A stretch of DNA of 64,000 nucleotides from Bowmanella yangjiangensis (GCF_017255015.1 NZ_JAFKCS010000018.1:37916-101915); one strand, 5' to 3'. Shown: positions 9,349 to 18,792, numbered from the stretch's first letter. Program-made: numbers and translations. Notes: generated from the letters alone by a model not told the origin.

Positions 9349-9888
9349 ATGGACGTGATTACCAGCATGCAGGCCTTTGTTCAGCGATATCTGGAGCACC
9401 ATCAAAATGCACAGTCCCCTTTAATTACGCAGTGGGATGCCGATTGGTTGTCACCTTGCCAACAAAGTGAGCCGGATGCGCAAGGGATGATTCGTTGGTT
9501 GCCGGTTGCCAGACATGAAATCAGTGACTTCAGGGACACGGAGCGTGCGCTGGAAATCGATTTTCACCCAGATATCAAAGCATTTTTTAGTGCCTATTGG
9601 AGTGAAAACCTCGCTGCGATAACGCCGCGTGGTCCGTTGCAATTGCTGTTGCCATGGAATGAGGATGACTTTGCCCGCTTACAGCAAAATCTCATTGGCC
9701 ATGTGTTAATGAAGAAGCGTTTGAAGCAACCGATCACCTTGTTTTTTGCCGTAACCGATGATGACGACTTTATCCTGAGCATAGACAATCAAAGCGGTCA
9801 GGTGATGTTGGAGCGGGTGGGGTTGCCTGCCAAGGAAGTGCTGGCTGAAAATCTTGCCAGTTTCCTTGAAAGTCTGACACCTCAATAG
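9349..9888 (+). CDS. syd: SecY-interacting protein Syd
   Basis: A 179-residue cytoplasmic protein matching Syd, which binds SecY and is thought to monitor translocon assembly. Recognisable blocks are TPRGPLQLLLPWNEDDF near residue 87 and RLQQNLIGHVLMKKRLK near 104, followed by a C-terminal NLASFLESL. The ATG at 9349 is chosen because it gives the family's normal length; an earlier in-frame start at 9265 would overlap queF. Start-to-start spacing with queF is 61 bp, so the two share a divergent promoter region. Confidence 0.93.
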   Translation: MDVITSMQAFVQRYLEHHQNAQSPLITQWDADWLSPCQQSEPDAQGMIRWLPVARHEISDFRDTERALEIDFHPDIKAFFSAYWSENLAAITPRGPLQLLLPWNEDDFARLQQNLIGHVLMKKRLKQPITLFFAVTDDDDFILSIDNQSGQVMLERVGLPAKEVLAENLASFLESLTPQ

Positions 9889-9895
9889 ATTCGGG

Positions 9896-10192
9896 TTACT
9901 TTTCTAGCAAGTGCTTATTTAGCTGTTTTACCAGGCTGGTTAGTTCGGCGAGTTGCTTTTCGAGTTTGTCGACCCGTTGCTCAAGTGACGGAACCAGCAC
10001 TTCCGTTGCCTTACTGGGAAGTGCCTGCGCAGCCATCTGTGCTGGTGCCTGTTTCCATTTTTGCAGCACAGACAAAATATCGGCCAGAGGTATGGGTTTC
10101 TGTGCTTTGGCTTTAACTAAGGCCACTGAGGGGGCCTTTCCTGCTGCTGCCAACTCCTGGCAAAGGGACAGAATGTAGTCTGCATTATTCAT
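9896..10192 (-). CDS. Hypothetical protein with KfrA-like N-terminus and C-terminal coiled coil
   Basis: A 98-residue protein. Residues 1-50 form a helical region (GKAPSVALVKAKAQKPIPL...ILSVLQKWK) that resembles the small N-terminal DNA-binding domain of KfrA-type proteins. Residues about 68-98 form a leucine-heptad coiled coil (LEQRVDKLEKQLAELTSLV). An unusual TTG codon four residues upstream, at 10204, could also start translation. It converges on syd with a 7-bp gap. Function is unknown; DNA binding is an inference from weak resemblance. Confidence 0.65.
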   Translation of the reverse strand: MNNADYILSLCQELAAAGKAPSVALVKAKAQKPIPLADILSVLQKWKQAPAQMAAQALPSKATEVLVPSLEQRVDKLEKQLAELTSLVKQLNKHLLEK

Positions 10193-10353
10193 AAATGTGG
10201 TCAATCTAACTATCTATTAGCTAATCACGCATTCTATCATTGGCTGTCAATCATGTTGATGGTTAATAAGTCTTTATTTATCAATTTGTTATCTTTTTGG
10301 TCTGTTGTTTGCTTTTCCATGAGCTGACACATATCAACCTTGGAGATAACTAT

Positions 10354-10713
10354 ATGAATAAACCCATTGCCGTCGTTTTGCTGAGCTTATCCTTGATGGG
10401 GCTGTCCGGTTGCATTATTTCAGTTAAGCCCGAACAACATGGGCAAGCTGACTGGCAACAAAGAGAAGATATGAACCGCAAAACCATTGCCAGCCTGGCA
10501 CCCGGGATGTCAATTGAAGCGGTTACCGCACGTTTAGGTGTGCCTGATTTCAGTGAACTTTATCATCAGGATCAAGAAGACATTCAAGTACTGTTTTATC
10601 GTACGCACCGTAATCATGGTGATGGCACTACCAGCAAAGATGAATGCACCCCGCTGGTGTTTAAACAATCCCAACTGGTAGGTTGGGGAGAAACAGCCTA
10701 CCAGCAAAGGTAA
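10354..10713 (+). CDS. DUF3192 family lipoprotein
   Basis: A 119-residue protein. The ATG at 10354 is preceded by TTGGAG at a good distance. It has a lipoprotein signal peptide with the lipobox LSGC near residue 20, so it should be acylated and membrane-anchored. The domain matches DUF3192: LAPGMSIEAVTARLGVPDF, VLFYRT and DECTPLVFKQSQLVGWGE. It is a paralogue of the protein at 4657-5034. The fold is probably BamE/SmpA-like, but no function is established. It converges with a DUF2789 gene 14 bp away. Confidence 0.85.
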   Translation: MNKPIAVVLLSLSLMGLSGCIISVKPEQHGQADWQQREDMNRKTIASLAPGMSIEAVTARLGVPDFSELYHQDQEDIQVLFYRTHRNHGDGTTSKDECTPLVFKQSQLVGWGETAYQQR

Positions 10714-10727
10714 AGCATAGCTAAGAT

Positions 10728-10955
10728 TCAGCGTAGCCTGGCGTTTAGTTGGTCGATGATTTCCGCCCACTCGGCGTCTTCCGCCAGCGCACGCTGAATA
10801 AATTGTGCCTGTGATGGGTTCCAAAACGGCGCATTTTCCAGTTTTACTTTGTCGTTCAGCCCTTTGTGGCGTTCGATAAAGCCATTAATGCCGTTGTCGG
10901 TATTTTCCAGTCCTAATTGTTCAAACAGATCGTGAATACTTGGCGTTAGCGTCAT
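10728..10955 (-). CDS. DUF2789 family small protein
   Basis: A 75-residue acidic helical protein with the DUF2789 pattern: SIHDLFEQLGLENT at the N-terminus, FIERHKGL in the middle and the C-terminal FWNPSQAQFIQRALAEDAEW. The family is common in gammaproteobacteria and has no known function. It is a single-gene unit, convergent with the DUF3192 lipoprotein gene. Confidence 0.85.
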   Translation of the reverse strand: MTLTPSIHDLFEQLGLENTDNGINGFIERHKGLNDKVKLENAPFWNPSQAQFIQRALAEDAEWAEIIDQLNARLR

Positions 10956-11049
10956 GACATCCCCCGCAATGAATTCGATAACAAAGTGTTAACAAAGATC
11001 TCATGCTGATGTATTGTCTACAACTATAGACAACTTTGTTGGGATCAAC

Positions 11050-11685
11050 ATGAGTCAGGCACAACTCACAAGAGATAGCGTTAAAGCCATTTATCTGTCC
11101 GCAGAAGATCTGAAAGTTGCAGCGTCTATTTTATATCTTGCCTACCACGATGATCCCTTGTTTATGAGCATCTTCCAATCAGAAAAAGAAGGGTATGAAG
11201 AGCGACTGCGGGCTGCAATTCGAGAAGAGCTTAATTCCTTTTGGATGGCTAAGCAGCCAATGATAGGTTTGTTTGAAGATGAACGCTTGTTAGCGGTTGC
11301 TTGCCTGATACAGCCAGATGCCAGTATTGGGCCCAATCGTTTCTGGCATTGGCGCTTGAAAATGCTGTTAACTGCGGGCTTTCTCGGTACCAAGCAAATG
11401 ATGGACAAGGAGCAAAAGGTCAAAGAGCAAGTGCCAGCCAAGCATTATCACATGTTGTCCTTTATTGGTGTGCATCCCGACCATCAGCATCGTGGACTCG
11501 GGCATGTATTGATGGGTGCTATTGATACGCTGATGCGTGAAAATGTGCAAAGCGAGGGGGTAGCGGTATTCGTTACTTTACCTAAGTGCCTTGGCTTTTT
11601 TGAAGATGGTGACTACGACTTAGTTACAGAATTACAGGTAGGGAGATTGTCCGGACACCTAATGTTCCACTCAAAAACTATTTAG
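11050..11685 (+). CDS. GNAT family N-acetyltransferase
   Basis: A 211-residue protein. The acetyl-CoA loop is IGVHPDHQHRGLGHVLMG at about residues 139-156, matching the Q/R-x-x-G-x-G/A motif A of GNAT enzymes. The N-terminal half is helical with aromatic residues, as in GNATs of unknown substrate. The ATG at 11050 is preferred over a TTG at 11014. The substrate cannot be told. It lies immediately upstream of the CsrB-like RNA locus on the same strand; no terminator is obvious between them. Confidence 0.85.
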   Translation: MSQAQLTRDSVKAIYLSAEDLKVAASILYLAYHDDPLFMSIFQSEKEGYEERLRAAIREELNSFWMAKQPMIGLFEDERLLAVACLIQPDASIGPNRFWHWRLKMLLTAGFLGTKQMMDKEQKVKEQVPAKHYHMLSFIGVHPDHQHRGLGHVLMGAIDTLMRENVQSEGVAVFVTLPKCLGFFEDGDYDLVTELQVGRLSGHLMFHSKTI

Positions 11686-11764
11686 TCCTGAAAGTTTTTA
11701 ACAGCATTCACGCAGTTTCTTGCTAGCTAGCCAAAATCCTCTGTACGACAATGGCGATTCATTT

Positions 11765-11782
11765 TGTAAGACATTTCTCACA
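11765..11782 (+). promoter_or_regulatory. GacA/UvrY-type upstream activating box of the CsrB-like RNA
   Basis: TGTAAG-N6-CTCACA, an 18-bp imperfect palindrome that differs by one base from the known GacA (UvrY, SvrA) consensus TGTAAG-N6-CTTACA. It lies about 180 bp upstream of the first GGA-rich segment, the usual range for upstream sites of csrB/rsm genes. The rest of 11686-11944 holds no reading frame that I can support. Confidence 0.65.
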
Positions 11783-11944
11783 ATGTTGTAGGAAAAATTG
11801 CTTTTATTAGCGCCTCCAAATTCCTACGAAAACTCACAACCTATTGATACTTATAAATTAATAATTTTTAGCTGATTGCGATTTCGACGCTTTGTACTTG
11901 TAGGACACTGGCGGGTGGATAGCAAATATTTGCCGATACTATAT

Positions 11945-12312
11945 CTTTATCCCTGTCACAAGGAAACACGATGGGTCAAGGAAGGAAGACGGACAACTTT
12001 CAGGATGAAAGTAAAGGATTGGCTTCAGGATGAAGTGAAACGGATGCGCTTTAAGGATGAAGCATAAGGAAGGCATCAAGATGATGCAAAAGGACAACTC
12101 AAGGATAGAGAATCGCGCCACAAGGGAGGCGTTGTTGAAGGACTAAGGAGCGGGATCCACTCAGGATGAGTGTCTTACTCAGGGAGAGTAAGGGCAAATG
12201 GACTGGATTCCAGAAGGAGCTGGAACATGGATGGAAGTGGCAATGGTATGCCGTAAAGGGAATTAGTTATTGGTAGGGGCGTGGTCTTTTGACCACGCCT
12301 TTATTCTTTTTA
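11945..12312 (+). ncRNA. csrB: CsrB-family regulatory RNA (CsrA-sequestering)
   Basis: About 370 bases with roughly 25 GGA triplets, many as AGGAU or AAGGA in the loops of short hairpins: CTTTC-AGGAT-GAAAG near 11997, CTTC-AGGAT-GAAG near 12023, CACTC-AGGAT-GAGTG near 12158, CTTACTC-AGGGA-GAGTAAG near 12174 and TCCAG-AAGGAG-CTGGA near 12209. This is the hallmark of CsrB/CsrC RNAs, which titrate the translational regulator CsrA. It ends in an intrinsic terminator. E. coli csrB sits between syd and yqcC; here the RNA lies between syd and the YqcC-TruC gene. The 5' end is estimated and no promoter was settled. Confidence 0.88.
12278..12312 (+). terminator. Terminator of the CsrB-like RNA
   Basis: A nine-pair stem GGCGTGGTC/GACCACGCC with a TTTT loop, followed by a T-rich tail. 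It ends seven bases before the stop codon of the convergent DUF3301 gene. Confidence 0.9.
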
Positions 12313-12318
12313 ATGCCA

Positions 12319-12621
12319 CTAAACTCGATAAGGCGGCAGGTTGGTCTCAGTAACTTGCATTCCTTGCATCACTAAACTTCCCTGGTAAGCATCTTCACCA
12401 TTACCAGAAAATTCAAAATTAAATTCACAATACCAATCCAGTTTGCCCCGGTATGGCCGGATACGGGTTTTGTACCTCGATAATGACAATAACTGTAAGC
12501 CTTGTTTGTTGCAGTAATTATCCATATAGCGGTAAGCCTGTTCCGTCATGGCTCGAATACGCCAGAATTGCCAACCCAGTGCAATAATTACCAGGATGAG
12601 GGTTAATTCTCCTAGGCTCAT
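12319..12621 (-). CDS. DUF3301 family membrane-anchored protein
   Basis: A 100-residue protein with one N-terminal membrane helix (about residues 5-20) followed by a small basic and aromatic domain (YRYMDNYCNKQGLQLLSL, then a C-terminal LDWYCEFNFEFSG). This is the DUF3301 family, of unknown function. Its start overlaps the stop of the DUF3549 gene by 4 bp, so the two form one unit. The same pairing is typical of Shewanella and Alteromonas relatives. Confidence 0.85.
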   Translation of the reverse strand: MSLGELTLILVIIALGWQFWRIRAMTEQAYRYMDNYCNKQGLQLLSLSRYKTRIRPYRGKLDWYCEFNFEFSGNGEDAYQGSLVMQGMQVTETNLPPYRV

Positions 12622-13637
12622 GCTTGTGTCTCGCTAAACAGTCGCCCTATGGCTTGGGTTAATGCATCACTTTTATCTGGGCTACGCAGCAAACTCAGCA
12701 TGTCTGCTCTGAGTTCAGGCAATCTGACTAAATCGGCAAAAACCGGGGCAAACAGAGAGGGAGTTTGCATTGCCAAACGGTCCATAAAGGTTCTCAGTAA
12801 ATCCTTGTGCATCAGTCTTTGCCAGTGACGCCCGGAGATAATGATCATTAGATTCGTATCGATTTCTGTTGGGGCGCTGAGTAACGCCGCTAATCTTGCG
12901 GTGACTAAGCCCTCTGCCTGACTCTGACTTAACGCCCGTAAACAAGCTATTTGCCAGACTGGCTGTTGTCTATGGGTATCCATTTGCTGCAGTACAAACT
13001 CGCTAAGATTGACATCAATTTTGTGGTTTTCCAGTGAGTTGAGCAAACTAAGCTGTACCGCTTCGTTTAACTGCTCAAATCGGCTTAAAAAAAGTGACCT
13101 TAGCTCATCCTCACCAAGTTTGACGACAATATCCGCCAGCCCCTGTAGGGGGATGTCCTGCCAGTTAAAATATTCAGGCTTTTTTAGGTAAGCCAGGGCA
13201 ACTTTCTGATACTCGGTTTCAGGTAGCTTAAGGGCATGTCTCACCAGGCTGTTAAAGTCGGCCATTTGTTGTGCACCAGGAACAAAACCATAGGGATGTT
13301 CGGGCAGTTCATCCGGTGATTTGTTGTCCATCTGTCGCCCCAGTGCTTCCAGCACTATACCCAAAAAGTGGTTACGGGCCGCACAAACCAGCATACCTTG
13401 TTCGTCCAACGGTAGCTTTAAAAACCAGATGTAATGTTGGCCGGAAAGCTGCTTGTTCCAAAACAGCACGGCCATCCAGGCAAAGCCTAAACGTGGGTAT
13501 GGATGGGGCTGTTTGTTGTTTTCGATATCCAGAAACTGCTGGGTAGTGAGTTTGCGGATACCCCGGCCTAAATCATAGACCCGGTACTGACAGCCGGATT
13601 GCAGCAGGAATTCGCTAAGTGTGCTGATGCTGGTCAT
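12618..13637 (-). CDS. DUF3549 family protein
   Basis: A 339-residue soluble protein with the DUF3549 start (TLSEFLLQSGCQYRVYDLGR) and a helical-repeat-like C-terminal half, rich in Leu and Ala, that resembles HEAT-type arrays. No catalytic motif is evident and the function is unknown. It is the upstream gene of a pair with DUF3301 and diverges from the YqcC-TruC gene, with 95 bp between the starts. Confidence 0.85.
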   Translation of the reverse strand: MTSISTLSEFLLQSGCQYRVYDLGRGIRKLTTQQFLDIENNKQPHPYPRLGFAWMAVLFWNKQLSGQHYIWFLKLPLDEQGMLVCAARNHFLGIVLEALGRQMDNKSPDELPEHPYGFVPGAQQMADFNSLVRHALKLPETEYQKVALAYLKKPEYFNWQDIPLQGLADIVVKLGEDELRSLFLSRFEQLNEAVQLSLLNSLENHKIDVNLSEFVLQQMDTHRQQPVWQIACLRALSQSQAEGLVTARLAALLSAPTEIDTNLMIIISGRHWQRLMHKDLLRTFMDRLAMQTPSLFAPVFADLVRLPELRADMLSLLRSPDKSDALTQAIGRLFSETQA

Positions 13638-13732
13638 GTTACTCTTGCATGTCAGGTTGTCGGCGCCTAATGCTCGTGGCCCGACATTATTAAGATGAAA
13701 TTGGCCGGCAAGTATAACCCGATAGAAATAGC

Positions 13733-14788
13733 ATGTCAGACTTTGTAAAACGCAAGTTAAGTAACAAATTGCTAGGCAAACTTATTACTGCCTTGCAGCA
13801 AACCAATATGTGGCGTGCTGAGCCGCCGTCGCCACAAGCACTGGCCAGCCAGGCTCCTTTCTGTATCGATACCATGGCATTTGAGCAGTGGCTGCAGTTC
13901 GTTTTCCTACCCAGAATGACAACACTTATTGGTCAGGAGGTGCCATTGCCACAGACCATGAGTTTGATGCCCATGGCTGAGCAAAGTTGGGGAGCTCGAG
14001 CTGAACTTGTCCCGTTGCTTGATGTATTAAAGGCCTTTGATGATTTGTATGCACCTATGCCTGTGTTACCTGTTCTTTATCAGGACGAGCACTTAGTTGC
14101 TGTGCACAAACCGGCAGGTTTATTGGTTCATCGCAGTTTAATCGATAAATATGAAACCCGATTTGCCATGCAAGCGGTGCGTGATCAACTGGGAAAGACC
14201 GTATACACCATACATAGATTGGATAAGCCGACCTCAGGAGTTTTGTTATTCGCCCTTAGCCAGGATGTGGCGCGCAAAATGACGGAGCAATTTACCTTAG
14301 GGAAAGTGACGAAAACCTACCGGGCGATTGTGCGGGGATTTACCCCGGCCGAAGGGTTGATTGATTATCCACTGAAGGAAAAACTAGACAAGATTGCCGA
14401 CAAACAAGCACGAATGGATAAACCTGCACAGCCAGCTGTGACTGCCTATCGGACCTTGGCGCAATATGAGCTGCCTTATCCGGTAAGGCCATATAAAACG
14501 GCTCGCTATTCAGTGCTTGAATTGTACCCACAGACCGGCAGAAAACATCAAATTCGTCGTCATATGGCTCACATCCGCCACCCTATTGTTGGTGATGTTA
14601 ATCATGGTGACGGTAAGCACAATGCCTTGCTGCGAGAGCAGTTTGATTTTAACGGCTTGGGGTTGTGTGCCTGGCGGGTTGACCTTATTCATCCGGTAAG
14701 TGAAAAACCCTTGAGCATTGAGGTTGAGACAGAGCCCCGCTTCGATGCACTATGGGAACAATGGCATTCTTATCAAATTAAAGGGTAG
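13733..14788 (+). CDS. truC: YqcC-TruC fusion: DUF446 domain joined to tRNA pseudouridine65 synthase
   Basis: A 351-residue protein made of two parts. Residues 1 to about 107 match YqcC (DUF446): CIDTMAFEQWLQFVFLPRM at about 44-62, then IGQEVPLPQTMSLMPMAE. Residues 113-351 match TruC, the RluA-family synthase for U65 of certain tRNAs: VLYQDEHLVAVHKPAGLLVH, catalytic HRLDKPTSG at 161-169 (Asp164), and TGRKHQIRRHMAHIRHP. In E. coli yqcC and truC are separate adjacent genes. The frame is open throughout, with a short linker at about 105-113, so this is a true fusion. The flavodoxin yqcA follows, as in E. coli. Confidence 0.92.
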   Translation: MSDFVKRKLSNKLLGKLITALQQTNMWRAEPPSPQALASQAPFCIDTMAFEQWLQFVFLPRMTTLIGQEVPLPQTMSLMPMAEQSWGARAELVPLLDVLKAFDDLYAPMPVLPVLYQDEHLVAVHKPAGLLVHRSLIDKYETRFAMQAVRDQLGKTVYTIHRLDKPTSGVLLFALSQDVARKMTEQFTLGKVTKTYRAIVRGFTPAEGLIDYPLKEKLDKIADKQARMDKPAQPAVTAYRTLAQYELPYPVRPYKTARYSVLELYPQTGRKHQIRRHMAHIRHPIVGDVNHGDGKHNALLREQFDFNGLGLCAWRVDLIHPVSEKPLSIEVETEPRFDALWEQWHSYQIKG

Positions 14789-14798
14789 TTGAGGCGTT

Positions 14799-15236
14799 AT
14801 GGCAGATATCAGTATTTTTTACGGCAGTGTTTACGGTAATGCACAGCAGTTGGCTGAAGATGCCAAACAGCAGTTAATTGCAGCCGGACATAAAGCGCAA
14901 GTGTTGGAAGAACCCGGTATTGCGGACTTTCAGCAAGCCGAGCAGTTGCTGTTTATCAGTTCGACCACAGGACAAGGGGATATACCACCTAATCTGGAAG
15001 GTTTTATTCTCGATCTGGAGTCCCGCTTCCCGCTGCTCAACGGTAAAGGTTTTGCCGTAGTGGGGTTGGGAGATAGCAGCTATGGCGACACTTATTGTGG
15101 CGCTGGACGAAAAATTTTTGCTTTGCTTGAGGAATTAAGAGGGGAAGCGCTGGCGCCGCTATTTGAAGTGGACGCTTGTGAGACGCTGGATCCACAGGAT
15201 GAGGTACTTCCTTGGCTTAAGCAGGTGTTTGGCTAA
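14799..15236 (+). CDS. yqcA: Flavodoxin YqcA (MioC-like)
   Basis: A 145-residue FMN-binding flavodoxin. The phosphate loop region FYGSVYGNAQQLAE is at about residues 7-20, and the isoalloxazine-binding STTGQGD is at 55-61, followed by GLGDSSYG. Length and context match YqcA, which lies next to truC in E. coli. The electron partner is unknown. It starts 10 bp after the YqcC-TruC stop, so it is probably cotranscribed. Confidence 0.92.
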   Translation: MADISIFYGSVYGNAQQLAEDAKQQLIAAGHKAQVLEEPGIADFQQAEQLLFISSTTGQGDIPPNLEGFILDLESRFPLLNGKGFAVVGLGDSSYGDTYCGAGRKIFALLEELRGEALAPLFEVDACETLDPQDEVLPWLKQVFG

Positions 15237-15273
15237 CTGTTCAAGGTATTGATATTCCGGAGCCGTTAATAGA

Positions 15274-15295
15274 AAAGGCGGGGAGTCCCGCCTTT
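15274..15295. terminator. Bidirectional terminator between yqcA and dapD
   Basis: A nine-pair stem AAAGGCGGG/CCCGCCTTT with a four-base loop, flanked by A and T runs. It serves convergent yqcA (plus) and dapD (minus). Confidence 0.85.
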
Positions 15296-15317
15296 ATGCA
15301 TTAGCTTGATAAAGTAA

Positions 15318-16142
15318 TTACTCTGCGCCGCGCAGTAGAGCGTTAATGCCCACTTTGGCACGGGTTTTGGCATCCACTTTCTTTACAATGATGGCCGCGT
15401 ACAGACTGTACTTTCCGTCGGCAGATGGCAGATTGCCAGGCACTACCACTGAGCCTGCAGGCACGCGGCCGTAGTGAATTTCACCGGTTTCACGGTCATA
15501 AATACGGGTGCTTTGGCCAATAAATACGCCCATGGAAATAACTGCGCCTTCTTCAACCACCACGCCTTCGACGATTTCAGAGCGTGCGCCAATAAAGCAG
15601 TTGTCTTCAATGATAGTAGGATTAGCTTGCAATGGTTCTAATACACCGCCGATACCAACACCACCTGACAGATGTACATTCTTACCAATTTGCGCGCAAG
15701 AGCCAACCGTAGCCCAGGTGTCTACCATCGTGCCTTCATCCACATAGGCGCCGATATTTACATAAGATGGCATCAATACTACGTTTTTACCTATGTAGCT
15801 TCCGGTGCGCACTGTGGCAGGGGGAACGACGCGAACCCCTTCGGCAGCAAACTGCTCTGCACTGTAGTCTGCATATTTAAGTGGAACTTTGTCGAAGAAG
15901 CGGCTTTCCGCACCATCCATAACCTTGTTGTCATGCAAGCGGAAATACAACAGAACCGCCTTTTTCAGCCATTGGTGAACGACCCACTCGCCGGCAATTT
16001 TTTCTGCCACTCGGGCTTTACCGCTGTTCAGTAAGGCCATGGCCTGGGCGACAGCGTCATGAATACTGGCGTCAGCCGTGGCTGCATTCAGTTCGTTACG
16101 TTGTTCAAAAGCTTGTTCAATAATGGATTTCAGTTCTGACAT
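15318..16142 (-). CDS. dapD: Tetrahydrodipicolinate N-succinyltransferase
   Basis: A 274-residue enzyme of the succinylase branch of lysine and diaminopimelate synthesis. It transfers succinyl from succinyl-CoA to tetrahydrodipicolinate. The left-handed beta-helix hexapeptide repeats are clear at about residues 105-215 ([48 protein letters not shown]). E. coli DapD is also 274 aa. Its start overlaps the end of glnD by 13 bp, the same map/glnD/dapD order as in E. coli. Confidence 0.97.
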   Translation of the reverse strand: MSELKSIIEQAFEQRNELNAATADASIHDAVAQAMALLNSGKARVAEKIAGEWVVHQWLKKAVLLYFRLHDNKVMDGAESRFFDKVPLKYADYSAEQFAAEGVRVVPPATVRTGSYIGKNVVLMPSYVNIGAYVDEGTMVDTWATVGSCAQIGKNVHLSGGVGIGGVLEPLQANPTIIEDNCFIGARSEIVEGVVVEEGAVISMGVFIGQSTRIYDRETGEIHYGRVPAGSVVVPGNLPSADGKYSLYAAIIVKKVDAKTRAKVGINALLRGAE

Positions 16143-18778
16143 GTTTCACCGTGGTTATGTTGATCTAATGTTTCGATCAGTTGTTTTTTAAGAGAAAGCT
16201 GTTCTTCCTGACTCAATGCCTGGCCTTGAGCATTGGTCAGAATAAAAAGGTCTTCTGCGCGTTCGCCAATGGTGGTGATCTTGGCCATATGCAGTGACAG
16301 GCCGAAAGCCACAAATTGCTGACTGACTTTGGCCAACAGGCCAGGTGCGTCAAGGGCTTCCAGTTCCAGCAAGGTCATGTTGGCCTGGTTAGTAAAAAAG
16401 CGCATTTTTGTCGGTACGCTTAATTGTTTCATACGCCTTGGCATCTTGCGATTATTGATATGCTGGTGGCCAGGTTTGGCCAATTGGGTCTGAATGGCAT
16501 TCTTGAGGCTCTGGCGGCGTGAAGCCGAGTCAATTCGGCCACCATCCTGCTCAAGGATAATAAAACTATCCAGCACATAACCATCCTGGGTGCTCATTAT
16601 TTGAGCATCGTGAATCGAGCAGTTTCGGCTATCCAATACGGAGGCTACTTGTGCGAATAAACTGGCCCGATCACGCCCATACAAGATCAGTTCGGTTCCG
16701 GCTTTGGAGGTATCATCTGATAACGCCACCAATACCTGCTGCTCATCCAGCTCTTCATGCCCCAAAATTACGCTGGTGTGCCAAACCAGTTGGCTGGCTT
16801 TAAAGCGCACAAAGTAATCCCAGTCGAGGCGACGCCAGAGACGGGTGACTTGCTCCAAATCGTGGCCCTGCTCGCGTAGTAAGGTGAGGGCTTCCTGCTT
16901 ATGCTCATTGACCAGCGATTGCAGATCTATCTGGCATTCCAGGCCATTTTCCAATGCCTTGCGAGTCATCTGATAGAGTTCGCGTAACAGCGACGATTTC
17001 CAGTCGTTCCAGAGGTTATCGTTGGTGGCCCGAATGTCAGCCAGTGTCAGGGCATAAAGGTGGTTCAAATATGCCTTGTTGCGTACTTTACCGGCGAAAT
17101 CGTGAATAACCTCGGGATCGTAAATATCCCGGCGCTGTGCGGTAACTGACATAAGTAAATGCTGTTCTACCAACCACACAGCCAGCTCGGTATCCTTGCT
17201 CGACAGTTCATGTTGTTGACAGAATTCCTGTAAATCTGCAGCACCCAACTTGGAGTGATCGCCGTTACGCCCTTTACCAATATCGTGGAAAAGAGCGGCA
17301 ATATAGAGCAACTCTGGTTTATCCAGGTTCTGCATTATACGGTGGCAACGGGGGAAACTCTTGGCACCTTGAGGCTGTGAGTAGCTGTAGATATTTTTGA
17401 TCAGTCTGTGAGTATGTTCATCCACGGTATAGGCGTGGAAAAGATCAAACTGCATCATGCCGACAATCTGATTCCACTGTGGCAGGTAGGCTTGCATAAT
17501 GCCGTGCTTGTGGGCCAAGTCCCAGGCCAGACCGAAAAAGTCAGGGTGGCGAACTAACTGCATAAAGATCTGCCGACATCCTTCATGCTCACAAAAATAA
17601 TGTTCACGGAAGCGCCGTCTGGCATTGCGCAGCAAACGCAAGGTAGCCGAGTGCAACCCTTGTGCCTGTGGCGTATCGGCAACCAACAACAAAAAGCCCA
17701 GCAGCTTTTCCGGGCTGTCAAAAACTGCTTCATGGCGAGCTTGCAACAATCCATCAGCCAAGGCAAAGTCTTGGTTTATCACCTGATGGTTACGCACTTT
17801 GAGAGCAAGGATATCGTGGCGGAAATGCTGCAACAGCATTTCGTTCAGTTCACTGATGCGCCGTACTGTGCGAAAAAAGGCTTTCATCATGGTTTCTACG
17901 GAGGCTTTTCCTTCCTCACCGTAACCAAGGCGCTTGGCAACTTGTGGCTGGTAGTCAAATAGCAGGCGATTTTCACTGCGTCCGGCCACCAAATGCAGAC
18001 TGTAGCGTATGCGCCACAAGTGATTACGACATTCTATGAGCTCTTCAAATTCACGGGCAGTAAAATACCCGTGTTCTACTAACTCGCGACCTTTAAGCAC
18101 CTTAAAATGCTTTTTGGCGACCCAACCTATGCTTTGGATATCTCTCAGGCAACCCGGATTTTCTTTAACGTTAGGCTCTAGATTATAAGAGGTGCCGTTA
18201 AACTTGGCATGACGCTGAACCTGCTCTTCATATTTGGCCAGGAAGAAGTCCTGACTACTCCAAAATTCCCGACTCTGTACCTTCTTTTGTAATTGTTCGA
18301 AGGTTGACAGGCTGCCACTGAGTAGCCTGGCTTCGACCAGGTTGGTAGCAATGGTGATATCCTGGTTTGCTAGCTTGATGGTTTCTTTTACGGTACGTAC
18401 AGACTGGCCAACATCCAGACCGATATCCCAAAGTAGGGTGATAAAGCGTCCCAGCTTTTCTTTAATCTCATCATTGGGCGTTTTGACGCTAAGCAGCAGT
18501 AAATCCACATCAGAGTAAGGCTGCAGTTGACCTCTGCCATATCCGCCAACAGCAACAAGAGACAAGTCACTGTAGGTATCCAGTTGCAGTAACTGCCATG
18601 CCTGACGCAGCAGTGCATCAACAAATACCGCGCGCCCGGTAACCAGATGGGCAACATCCACCTGCGACGACTCACTGTTCAGCCAGCGGTAGCTGTTTTC
18701 AACGCAGGCTTTGAAAGCGCCCACGTTGTTCACATCGTCTAACTGATTAATGTCGCCAAGCAGATTTTGCAGCGCCAA
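16130..18778 (-). CDS. glnD: Bifunctional uridylyltransferase/uridylyl-removing enzyme GlnD
   Basis: An 882-residue sensor of nitrogen status that adds UMP to PII proteins, or removes it, depending on glutamine. The nucleotidyltransferase motif GGYGRGQ (78-84) is followed by the D90/D92 pair. The HD hydrolase motif FHDIGKG is near 498-499. Two ACT domains follow, at about 700-780 and 805-875 (the second starts [20 protein letters not shown]). The length equals the usual 850-890 aa. It sits between map and dapD, overlapping dapD by 13 bp. Confidence 0.97.
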   Translation of the reverse strand: MALQNLLGDINQLDDVNNVGAFKACVENSYRWLNSESSQVDVAHLVTGRAVFVDALLRQAWQLLQLDTYSDLSLVAVGGYGRGQLQPYSDVDLLLLSVKTPNDEIKEKLGRFITLLWDIGLDVGQSVRTVKETIKLANQDITIATNLVEARLLSGSLSTFEQLQKKVQSREFWSSQDFFLAKYEEQVQRHAKFNGTSYNLEPNVKENPGCLRDIQSIGWVAKKHFKVLKGRELVEHGYFTAREFEELIECRNHLWRIRYSLHLVAGRSENRLLFDYQPQVAKRLGYGEEGKASVETMMKAFFRTVRRISELNEMLLQHFRHDILALKVRNHQVINQDFALADGLLQARHEAVFDSPEKLLGFLLLVADTPQAQGLHSATLRLLRNARRRFREHYFCEHEGCRQIFMQLVRHPDFFGLAWDLAHKHGIMQAYLPQWNQIVGMMQFDLFHAYTVDEHTHRLIKNIYSYSQPQGAKSFPRCHRIMQNLDKPELLYIAALFHDIGKGRNGDHSKLGAADLQEFCQQHELSSKDTELAVWLVEQHLLMSVTAQRRDIYDPEVIHDFAGKVRNKAYLNHLYALTLADIRATNDNLWNDWKSSLLRELYQMTRKALENGLECQIDLQSLVNEHKQEALTLLREQGHDLEQVTRLWRRLDWDYFVRFKASQLVWHTSVILGHEELDEQQVLVALSDDTSKAGTELILYGRDRASLFAQVASVLDSRNCSIHDAQIMSTQDGYVLDSFIILEQDGGRIDSASRRQSLKNAIQTQLAKPGHQHINNRKMPRRMKQLSVPTKMRFFTNQANMTLLELEALDAPGLLAKVSQQFVAFGLSLHMAKITTIGERAEDLFILTNAQGQALSQEEQLSLKKQLIETLDQHNHGETCQN

Positions 18779-18792
18779 GACAAACCCCTTGA

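Noticed and set aside
11876..12067. A 63-codon frame inside the CsrB-like RNA
   Set aside because: It starts and ends within the GGA-hairpin array, has no Shine-Dalgarno or homology, and is better explained by the RNA.
11945..12312. The GGA repeats as a CRISPR array
   Set aside because: The repeats are three to seven bases with irregular spacing; there are no constant direct repeats with unique spacers and no cas genes.
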